Of a DNA stretch of 35,830 nucleotides, positions 23,845 to 30,857 are shown piece by piece. Positions within the stretch are counted from its first letter, which is position 1, and every line of letters starts with the position of its first letter. This DNA comes from Pseudomonadota bacterium (GTDB lineage: Bacteria > Pseudomonadota > Alphaproteobacteria > Acetobacterales > Acetobacteraceae). The notes under the pieces are model-generated. The model worked only from the letters and a program-made list of their open reading frames with translations. It did not search any database and was not told the origin of the DNA. The DNA is taken from positions 1 through 35,830 of the forward strand of contig JAKCCP010000089.1 in the NCBI GenBank assembly GCA_021841985.1. The letters are read 5' to 3'. Both the position numbers and the translations under genes were made by a program.

Positions 23845-26606
23845 GACACCCTGTATCAAGCGCGGCGCCGATCCCGCTCGCCTTCGCGCTGAACGGCGCA
23901 CCGGTCACGCTCCAGGCGCCGCCCTTGATGCGGCTCGCCGATCTCCTGCGCGAGCGGCTGCGGCTGACCGGCACCAAGATCGGGTGCGATGCCGGCGATT
24001 GCGGCGCCTGCACGGTGTTGCTCGACGGCCGGCAGGTCTCCGCCTGTCTCGTCCCGGCGGCGCAAGTCGCCGGCCGGCGCGTCGAGACCGTTGAGGGTTT
24101 GGCCCAAGCGGGCGGATTGTCGGCCCTCCAGGCGGCGTTTCTCCGCCATGGCGCGGCGCAGTGCGGCATCTGCACGCCGGGGATGCTGATGGCCGCCGAG
24201 GATCTCCGCCGCCGCAACCAGGCGCCGGACGAACAGGCGGTGCGCGACGCGCTCGGCGGCGTGCTCTGCCGCTGCACCGGCTATCGCAAGATCATCGAAG
24301 CGGTGCTCGATGTCGCGTCGTCGCCACGCGCGCCGGAACCCGAAGCCCAGGGCGCGGTCGGGGCGCGCGTGGCGAAAGTGGATGGCATCGCCAAGCTCCT
24401 GGGAAAAGAGGCGTTCGGCGCCGATTTCATGCCCGAGGGGTGTCTCTCGCTCCGCGCGATCCGCAGCCCGCACGCCCATGCGCGTTTTCGTCTGGGCGAT
24501 TTTTCCGCCCTGCGCGCCGCCTATCCCGGCCTTCTCCGCATCCTCACCGCCGCCGATATCCCCGGTCGAAACCTGTTCGGCATCTATCCGACGGGCAAGG
24601 ACCAGCCGGTGTTGGCGGCGGGCTACGTGCGCTATCGCGGCGAGGCGGTGCTGGCCTTGCTCGGCGATGCCGCGACGCTGGCGGCGATCCCCGAGGCGGA
24701 CATTCCCATTCTATGGGAAGAACTGCCGCCAGTGACCTTTGCCGAGGCCGCCCGGCCCAGCGCGGCGCGGCTTCACGCCGATGCCCCGGGCAACGTGCTC
24801 TGCCGTGGGCGCGTTGTCTCGGGCGATGCGGCGGCGGGGCTGGCGGCGGGCGCGGTGCGCGCGGAAATCAGCGTCGAGACGGGTTTCGTCGAGCACGCCT
24901 ATATCGAGCCCGAGGCCGGTTTCGCGCGGCGTATCGGCGATCGGGTGGAGATTTTCGCCTGCACCCAGACCCCCTACATGGACCGCGACGAACTCGCCGG
25001 AATTCTCGGTCTCGCACCCGCCCAGGTGCGGATCATTCCGAGCGCGGTCGGCGGCGGCTTCGGCGGCAAGCTCGACCTCTCGCTGCAACCCCTCATCGCG
25101 ACCGCCGCCTGGCTCACCGGCCAGCCGGTGCGCATGGTCTATACCCGTTCCGAGAGCATGGCCTCGACCACCAAGCGCCATCCCGCGCGCATCACCGCCG
25201 AGGCCGCGGCCGATGGCGAGGGCCGGCTCACGGCGTTGCGCTTCCATGGCGATTTCAACACCGGCGCCTATGCGAGCTGGGGCCCGACGGTCGCCGGGCG
25301 CGTGCCGGTTCATGCCATGGGCCCCTATCGTGTGCCAAATGTGGCGGCGACCTCGACCGCGCTCTACACCACCGACCCGCCGGCCGGGGCCTTTCGCGGC
25401 TTCGGCGTGCCGCAAGCGGCCTTGGCGACCGAGGCGCTGATGGACATGCTCGCCGCCCGGCTCGGCCAGGATGCGCTGGAGTTTCGTCTTGCCAACGCGC
25501 TCCGCCCCGGCGATCGCACGGCAACCGGGCAGCTGCTCGGCGCGGGCGCCGCGCTCGTCGCCTGTCTGGAAGCGCTTCGTCCACGCTGGCGCGCGCTGCG
25601 GGCCGAGGCCGCCGCGTTCAACGCCGCCGCGCCGGGCGCGCTCCGGCGCGGTGTCGGGATTGCCTGCATGTGGTACGGGATCGGCAATACCGGCATGTCG
25701 AACCCCTCCGAAATGGTCATCGGCGTCACCGGCGAGGGCCGCGTCATCCTCTATTCCGGCGCGGTCGATATCGGCCAGGGGTCCAACACCATCATGCTGC
25801 AAATCGCCGCCCAGGCGCTCGGCTTGCCGATGGGCGCGCTCGATCTCGTCGCCGGCGATACCGATCGCACCCGCGATGCCGGCAAAACCTCCGCCTCGCG
25901 GCAGACTTTTGTCAGCGGTAACGCCGCGCGGCTGGCTGCGCTCAGCCTCCGGGAAGCAATCCTGCGCCTTGCCAATGCCGCCCCGGGGGCCGCGCCGGGG
26001 GCGGCGCTTTCATTGCGCGGGGGCAAAATAATGGTTGCGCATGACGGGATCGAAACCGTGCTCGATCCGGCCGCGATGGCACCCGACGCGGCGGGCCTCG
26101 TGCTGCGCGGGGAGGGACGATACGACCCGCCGACCACCGCGCTCGATGACGACGGCCAGGGCATCCCCTACGCCGCCTTCGCCTTCGCCGCGCAGATCGC
26201 CACCGTCGAGGTCGATCTCGCGCTCGGCACGACGCGGGTACTCGGCATTGTGGCCGCCCATGAGGTCGGCCGCGCGATCAATCCGACGCTGGTCGAGGGC
26301 CAGATCCATGGCGGCATCGCCCAGGGGCTCGGCCTCGCGCTGATGGAGGAGTACATCCCCGGACGCACCGAAAATCTGCACGACTATCTCATCCCCACGA
26401 TCGGCGATGTGCCGCCGATCGAAATTTTCCTGATCGAGGAACCAGACCCGCTCGGCCCGTTCGGGGCCAAGGGCGTGGGCGAGCCGGCGCTGATCGCGAC
26501 CGCCCCGGCGATCTTCAACGCCATCGCCGATGCCACCGGCGTCCGTCCGACGCGCGCGCCCTGCACGCCCGATCGGCTGCGTGCGTTGCTGGAAAAAGCC
26601 CGATGA
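23841..26606 (+). CDS. Molybdenum hydroxylase large subunit with fused [2Fe-2S] domains (xanthine dehydrogenase family)
   Basis: 921 residues. The N-terminal ferredoxin domain has C49, C54, C57 and C69. The all-helical second [2Fe-2S] domain has C108, C111, C143 and C145. From about 175 onward comes the molybdopterin region: CTQTPYMDRDELAGILGL, SAVGGGFGGKLDLS, AGAFRGFGVPQAALATEA, GAVDIGQGSNTIMLQIAAQALG and the catalytic E881 in GAKGVGEPALIATAPA. Size and order resemble the one-chain Desulfovibrio aldehyde oxidoreductase, but with a separate FAD subunit encoded just upstream. The enzyme hydroxylates a carbon next to nitrogen (or an aldehyde) using water. The substrate is not proven; coupling to a 6-hydroxynicotinate-reductase homologue suggests a pyridine- or pyrimidine-like ring. 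Confidence 0.93.
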   Translation: MRHPVSSAAPIPLAFALNGAPVTLQAPPLMRLADLLRERLRLTGTKIGCDAGDCGACTVLLDGRQVSACLVPAAQVAGRRVETVEGLAQAGGLSALQAAFLRHGAAQCGICTPGMLMAAEDLRRRNQAPDEQAVRDALGGVLCRCTGYRKIIEAVLDVASSPRAPEPEAQGAVGARVAKVDGIAKLLGKEAFGADFMPEGCLSLRAIRSPHAHARFRLGDFSALRAAYPGLLRILTAADIPGRNLFGIYPTGKDQPVLAAGYVRYRGEAVLALLGDAATLAAIPEADIPILWEELPPVTFAEAARPSAARLHADAPGNVLCRGRVVSGDAAAGLAAGAVRAEISVETGFVEHAYIEPEAGFARRIGDRVEIFACTQTPYMDRDELAGILGLAPAQVRIIPSAVGGGFGGKLDLSLQPLIATAAWLTGQPVRMVYTRSESMASTTKRHPARITAEAAADGEGRLTALRFHGDFNTGAYASWGPTVAGRVPVHAMGPYRVPNVAATSTALYTTDPPAGAFRGFGVPQAALATEALMDMLAARLGQDALEFRLANALRPGDRTATGQLLGAGAALVACLEALRPRWRALRAEAAAFNAAAPGALRRGVGIACMWYGIGNTGMSNPSEMVIGVTGEGRVILYSGAVDIGQGSNTIMLQIAAQALGLPMGALDLVAGDTDRTRDAGKTSASRQTFVSGNAARLAALSLREAILRLANAAPGAAPGAALSLRGGKIMVAHDGIETVLDPAAMAPDAAGLVLRGEGRYDPPTTALDDDGQGIPYAAFAFAAQIATVEVDLALGTTRVLGIVAAHEVGRAINPTLVEGQIHGGIAQGLGLALMEEYIPGRTENLHDYLIPTIGDVPPIEIFLIEEPDPLGPFGAKGVGEPALIATAPAIFNAIADATGVRPTRAPCTPDRLRALLEKAR

Positions 26607-28090
26607 CCTCCCACACCCACGCCAGCACCGATGCCCCCGAGGAAGCAGCCCTTGTGGCCGCCGCGCAGGCCGAGCCCGGCATCGTCACCTGTGATGCCTG
26701 CCCGGTGCTGTGCCGCATCCGCCCCGGCAAGACGGGTGCGTGCGACCGCTACGGCAATGAGGGCGGCCGGCTCGCCCGCACGGACCCGCTCACCGTGCTC
26801 GCCCGCAGCCCCGAGGTCGTGCGGTTCCTGGAGGGTGCGTATGAGGGCAACCCGCTGGCGGCGCGCGACGTTTTCGTGAGCGCGATCGGCGCCGGCACGA
26901 CCTATCCCGACTATAAACCCGCCCCCTTCATCGTCGGCGCCGAGATCGACGGCGTCGATACCATAACCGTGGTGAGCGAGGGGATTTTTTCCTATTGCGG
27001 CCTCAAGGTGAAGATCGACACCGACCGCCATCTCGGCCCCGAATGCGCCGCCGTGCGGGCGCAAGGCGAGGCGATCGGCCATGTCACCACCGCCGAATAC
27101 GGCAGCCAGATGCTCTCGCTGGGTGGCGTGCGCCATCTCACCGGCGGGTCGAAGCGCGAGGGCGTCGTGACCTGCGAGACCCTGCTCGCCCTCGCCAACG
27201 GCGCGGCCGCCGAGCTTACCGTCGAGGACGGGGTTTCCCTCGAGGTGCAGGCCGGGCGCCCGCCGGTCATCGACGGGGTTCTCGAGCGGCGCATGCGGGT
27301 CGGCTGCGGCTCCGCCACCATCGGCATTTTCGCCCAGCAATGGCAAGGGCTGGCCGATGAGGTGATCGTCGTCGATGACCACATCACCGGCGTCCTCACC
27401 GAGCATCAGGCGGGGCGTTTTCTCGGCATGCGCCCGGCCGGGCTGCGCGTGCGCGGGCGACGCTCGACGCCGGGGCGCTATTTCCAGGTGGCCCAGCCCG
27501 GCCTCGGCTGGGGCGGCACCGACATCGCCGATCCGCTCAGCATCATCGAGCGCGTCGATCCGCGCCTCGCCTGGCCGGGATTGCGCCTGCTCATGGTCTC
27601 GACCACCGGCGAGCATTCGGCCTGGTTCATCCTCGATGAGGCGCTGCGTCCGCAACCGGCGCCGATGCCCGAGGCGATCGCCGCCGTGGTGGCGCGGATC
27701 GGCGAGAATTGCGAACCCGCGCTCTGCTCGGTGCTGTTCATGGCCGGTGCCGGGGGCAGTTTGCGCGCCGGCGCGACGGAGAACCCGGTCAGGCTCACGC
27801 AAGCGGTGCAGGGCGGGCGGGCGCGCGTCACCGCGGGCGGCGCGCCGGTCTATCTCTGGCCGGGCGGGGGGATCACCTTCATGGTCGATGTCACACGGAT
27901 GCCCGCCAACGCTTTCGGCTCGGTGCCGACCCCGGCACTCGTCGCCCCCATCGAATTTTCCCTCCCGCGCGCCGACTACGCGGCACTCGGCGGGCACATG
28001 GCGCGCATCCGCACGCTTGATGCGGTGCTGCGGGAGACGCGCTCGCGTTTTGCCACCCTCCCCCCGGCAACCCCCTTTCCCGTGCCATGA
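26603..28090 (+). CDS. 6-hydroxynicotinate reductase-family iron-sulphur flavoprotein
   Basis: 495 residues. The family is named after Eubacterium barkeri Hnr, which reduces 6-hydroxynicotinate to 1,4,5,6-tetrahydro-6-oxonicotinate with ferredoxin and carries covalent flavin, one [2Fe-2S] and two [4Fe-4S] clusters. Here an N-terminal C30-x2-C33-x3-C37-x9-C47 motif (CDACPVLCRIR, GACDRYG) is followed by SEGIFSYCGLKVKID, MRVGCGSATIGIF and VDDHITGVLTEHQAGR. Ten cysteines are present in all, too few for twelve ligands. GGSLRAGATENP (G390-A-T392) resembles the end of an ApbE flavinylation motif. ATGA overlaps join it to the Mo subunit before and UPF0280 after. The true substrate is open. Confidence 0.87.
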   Translation: MTSHTHASTDAPEEAALVAAAQAEPGIVTCDACPVLCRIRPGKTGACDRYGNEGGRLARTDPLTVLARSPEVVRFLEGAYEGNPLAARDVFVSAIGAGTTYPDYKPAPFIVGAEIDGVDTITVVSEGIFSYCGLKVKIDTDRHLGPECAAVRAQGEAIGHVTTAEYGSQMLSLGGVRHLTGGSKREGVVTCETLLALANGAAAELTVEDGVSLEVQAGRPPVIDGVLERRMRVGCGSATIGIFAQQWQGLADEVIVVDDHITGVLTEHQAGRFLGMRPAGLRVRGRRSTPGRYFQVAQPGLGWGGTDIADPLSIIERVDPRLAWPGLRLLMVSTTGEHSAWFILDEALRPQPAPMPEAIAAVVARIGENCEPALCSVLFMAGAGGSLRAGATENPVRLTQAVQGGRARVTAGGAPVYLWPGGGITFMVDVTRMPANAFGSVPTPALVAPIEFSLPRADYAALGGHMARIRTLDAVLRETRSRFATLPPATPFPVP

Positions 28091-28947
28091 GCGCCCTCGC
28101 CGCGCGGCTCGCCGATGGCCGGCTCCACTTGCAACAGGGGCCGATCGATTGCCTGTGCCGCGCCGAGGGCGAAGCAGGCGAGGTGCGCGCCGCCTATGCC
28201 CAGGCGATCGCCGCCTTCCCGGCGATTTTGCCGGAGCTTTGCGCGGAATTGCCGAAACTCCGCGCGCCCTTGCCGAGCCTGCCACCGCAAGGCCGGGTGG
28301 CGCGCGCCATGCACCGGGCCTGCCTGCCGTTCGCCGATCGCTTCATCACGCCGATGGCCGCAATTGCCGGGGCGGTGGCGGACGCCGTGCTAGGGGCGAT
28401 GTGCGCCGGGCGCCATCTCCGGCGCGCCTTCGTCAATAACGGCGGCGATATCGCCTTTCACCTTGCCCCCGGCGCCGCGTTGCGCGCCGGGCTGGTGGCC
28501 GATCTCGCCTCGCCGGCGCTGGATGGCGTGTTCGTCCTCGATGCCGCCCATCCGGCGCGCGGGCTTGCCACCTCGGGGCGCGCCTGCAAGGGGCGCGGGG
28601 GCAAAAGCTTCTCCCTCGGCATCGCCGATGCGGTAAGCGTTGTGGCGCGCGACGCGGCGGCGGCGGACGCGGCGGCGACGATGATCGGCAATGCTGTCGA
28701 TCTCCCGGCTCACCCGGCCATCCACCGCGTCCCGGCCTGCGAGATCGATCCCATGAGCGATCTCGGGGAGCGCCCCGTCACCCTCGATGTCGGCCCCCTC
28801 GATGCAGCCGAAATCGCCGCGGCGCTGGACGCGGGCCGGGTCTTCGCCGATGCTCTCGCCCGCGCCGGGCTGATCACGGGCGCGGTGCTCGCGCTCCGTG
28901 GGGAAATCGTCGTCGTTGCCGCCATGGCCCTTCTGGAGGACGCATGA
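28087..28947 (+). CDS. UPF0280 family protein, ApbE-like (candidate flavin transferase)
   Basis: 286 residues. UPF0280 proteins belong to the ApbE-like structural superfamily. Here several ApbE-type signatures can be matched: FVNNGGDIAFHL (about 115-126), the flavin-site loop; GLATSGRACKG (about 159-169); and VSVVARDAAAADAAATMIGNA (about 183-203), the Asp/Thr metal and phosphate region. ApbE attaches FMN covalently to Thr or Ser of target proteins. The gene is wedged by ATGA overlaps between the hnr-like reductase and DUF1185. Since characterised Hnr carries covalent flavin, the likely job is maturation of that reductase. This is inference; no UPF0280 activity is known to me. Confidence 0.85.
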   Translation: MSALAARLADGRLHLQQGPIDCLCRAEGEAGEVRAAYAQAIAAFPAILPELCAELPKLRAPLPSLPPQGRVARAMHRACLPFADRFITPMAAIAGAVADAVLGAMCAGRHLRRAFVNNGGDIAFHLAPGAALRAGLVADLASPALDGVFVLDAAHPARGLATSGRACKGRGGKSFSLGIADAVSVVARDAAAADAAATMIGNAVDLPAHPAIHRVPACEIDPMSDLGERPVTLDVGPLDAAEIAAALDAGRVFADALARAGLITGAVLALRGEIVVVAAMALLEDA

Positions 28948-29519
28948 TCCGCAAGCTCTTGACCATCGTCGAGGAAACCCATCGCGAGGCCGATCACGAA
29001 ATTCGCCCGCCCACCCGCAAGGCCGCCGCGATCGCGGTGATCGCCAACCCCTGCGCCGGACGCTACGCCGAGGATCTCTCCGAGTTGATCGAGACCGGGG
29101 CGATGCTCGGCGGCCTTCTCGGCGAACGCGCGGTGCGCGCCCTCGGCATCGAGCCGGGCATGGTGCAAAGTTACGGCAAGGCGGCGATCGTCGGCGAGGA
29201 TGGCGAACTCGAACACGCCGCCGCCATCCTGCACCCGAAACTCGGCGCGCCGCTCCGCCACGCGGTCGAGAAGGGGGCGGCGCTGGTGCCGAGCGCCAAG
29301 AAGCGCGGCGGGCTGGGCACGGCGATCGACGTGCCGCTCGGCCACAAGGACGCGGCTTTCGTGCGCAGTCATTTCGACGCCATGGAAGTGCGGGTTCACG
29401 ACGCGCCGCGGCGCGATGAAATCGTCGTCGCCGTGGTGGTGACGGATGCCGGGCGGCCGCTTGCGCGCATCGGCGGGCTCAGTGTCGATCAGATCGAAGG
29501 CAAGGACGGATTGCGATGA
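28944..29519 (+). CDS. DUF1185 (AA_synth) family protein
   Basis: 191 residues. It carries the Pfam name 'amino acid synthesis' without a demonstrated reaction. Conserved-looking blocks are AAAIAVIANPCAGRYAEDLSELIETGAMLG (about 28-56), VQSYGKAAIVGEDGELEHAAAILHPK (S77, K79, H91, H98), VPSAKKRGGLGTAIDVPLGHKDAAFVRSHFDAMEVRVHDAPRRDEIVV (S117, K119, K120, K135), and a final strand with a charged tail. There is no signal peptide, so it acts in the cytoplasm. It is coupled by ATGA to UPF0280 and to the solute-binding protein gene. It is a candidate for the ring-opening step after reduction, as no enamidase is encoded nearby; Ser/Lys pairs could serve catalysis, but that is speculation. Confidence 0.85.
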   Translation: MIRKLLTIVEETHREADHEIRPPTRKAAAIAVIANPCAGRYAEDLSELIETGAMLGGLLGERAVRALGIEPGMVQSYGKAAIVGEDGELEHAAAILHPKLGAPLRHAVEKGAALVPSAKKRGGLGTAIDVPLGHKDAAFVRSHFDAMEVRVHDAPRRDEIVVAVVVTDAGRPLARIGGLSVDQIEGKDGLR

Positions 29520-30736
29520 CCCAGATAAAACTCTCCCGCCGCGCTTTACTCGCCGGCACCACCGCCGCGCTCGCCGCGCCCACCCTGGCGCGCGCCCTGG
29601 ATGCCAAGCCGATCCGCATCGGCGAGATCAATTCCTACAGCGCCGTGCCGGCCTTCACGCTGCCCTATCGCAACGGCTGGCAGCTCGCGCTCACCCATAT
29701 CAACGACGCCGGCGGCGTGCTCGGGCGCAAGCTCGAAGTGATCTCGCGCGATGACGCGGGCAAGCCGCAAGACGCGGTGCGGCTCGCCGGCGAACTCGTC
29801 GAGAACGAAAAGGTCGATGTCCTGGCCGGGGGATTTCTCTCCAATGTCGGCTTGGCGCTGTCCGATTTCTCGGCGCGGAAGCAGGTGATCTATATCGCCG
29901 GCGAGCCGCTCACCGACGCCTTGGTTTGGGAAAAGGGCCAGCCTTTCTGTTTTCGGCTGCGCCCCTCGACCTATATGCAGGCGGCGATGCTGGTTGAGGA
30001 GGCGGCAAAACTCCCGGCCAGGCGCTGGGTGAGCGTCGCGCCGAATTACGAATACGGCCAATCGGCGGTGAAATGGTTTTCCGAGCTCCTCAAGGCGCGC
30101 CGCCCAGACATCGAATTCGTCACCGCGCAATGGCCGGCGCTCGGCCATATCGACGCCGGCGCGGTCGCCGAGGCCCTGGCGGCGGCGAAGCCGGAGGCGA
30201 TCTATAATGTCACCTTCGGCCCCGACCTCACCAATTTCGTTCGCCAGGGCAATACCCGCGGCCTGTTCGAGGGGCGCGCGGTGGTCTCGCTGCTCACCGG
30301 CGAGCCGGAATATCTCGACCCGCTCGGCGCCGAGACGCCGCCGGGCTGGATCGTCACCGGCTATCCCTGGGCGAGCCTCGACACGCCCGCGCACAAGGCG
30401 TTCCGTGAAGCCTATCAGAGCCAATTCCACGACTATCCGCGCATGGGTTCGGTGGTCGGCTACGCGCTGATCCACGCGATCGCCGCCGGCATCACGCGGG
30501 CCGGCGGCACCGAGGCGGCGGCCATGGCGCGGGGCTTCGCCGGAGCGCAATTCGAGACACCGTTCGGCGCCGCCCAGTTCCGCGCCATCGACCATCAATC
30601 GACGCTCGGCACTTTTGTCGGGCGCACCGCGCTCAAGGACGACAAGGGCGTCATGGTCGATTGGCACTATGTCGATGGCGCCGCGGTTTTGCCCGATGAT
30701 GCGACGGTCAAGAAGCTGCGCCCCAATGCTGGTTAG
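29516..30736 (+). CDS. ABC transporter solute-binding protein, branched-chain amino acid type (Peripla_BP_6)
   Basis: 406 residues. The N-terminus LSRRALLAGTTAALAAPTLARALDA is a twin-arginine-style export signal (SRRALL), unusual for an apo binding protein but common in this family. The mature part starts IRIGEINSYSAVPAFTLPYRNGW and continues with the two-lobed LivJ/AmiC-type fold (DDAGKPQDAVRLAGELV, VDVLAGGFLSNVGLALSDF, ASLDTPAHKAFREAYQ). It captures a small solute in the periplasm. The HAAT family takes amino acids, amides, urea and aromatic acids. Its ATG overlaps the DUF1185 stop, tying the transport substrate to the catabolic genes. A palindrome block separates it from the permease gene. 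Confidence 0.92.
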   Translation: MTQIKLSRRALLAGTTAALAAPTLARALDAKPIRIGEINSYSAVPAFTLPYRNGWQLALTHINDAGGVLGRKLEVISRDDAGKPQDAVRLAGELVENEKVDVLAGGFLSNVGLALSDFSARKQVIYIAGEPLTDALVWEKGQPFCFRLRPSTYMQAAMLVEEAAKLPARRWVSVAPNYEYGQSAVKWFSELLKARRPDIEFVTAQWPALGHIDAGAVAEALAAAKPEAIYNVTFGPDLTNFVRQGNTRGLFEGRAVVSLLTGEPEYLDPLGAETPPGWIVTGYPWASLDTPAHKAFREAYQSQFHDYPRMGSVVGYALIHAIAAGITRAGGTEAAAMARGFAGAQFETPFGAAQFRAIDHQSTLGTFVGRTALKDDKGVMVDWHYVDGAAVLPDDATVKKLRPNAG

Positions 30737-30737
30737 G

Positions 30738-30837
30738 CCAGGGGCTCCGCCCCTGGACCCCGGCAAAGGCGTAGCCTTTGCAATCCGTTTTGGGGCCTGG
30801 GGCCTTTGGCCCCAGCGGGTCGAGGGCGGAGCCCTCG
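30738..30837. repeat. Multi-hairpin palindromic repeat block, copy B (inside the transporter operon)
   Basis: Four perfect hairpins with 3-nt loops: CCAGGGGC/GCCCCTGG (30738-30756), GCAAAGGC/GCCTTTGC (30763-30781), CTGGGGCC/GGCCCCAG (30797-30815) and CGAGGGC/GCCCTCG (30821-30837). It begins one base after the stop of the solute-binding protein gene and ends 20 nt before the permease ATG. Its order matches copy A, while stem bases differ with pairing kept. Confidence 0.88.
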
Positions 30838-30857
30838 CCTTGATCTGGGTTTGACTG

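Noticed and set aside
26690..26750. Radical-SAM motif in the Hnr-like protein
   Set aside because: The cysteine spacing is C-x2-C-x3-C-x9-C, not CxxxCxxC, and the rest of the protein follows the 6-hydroxynicotinate reductase family.
26384..28285. 633-codon open frame on the minus strand
   Set aside because: Antisense to the Hnr-like and neighbouring genes, which form an ATGA-coupled chain on the plus strand. The product has a shadow-type composition.
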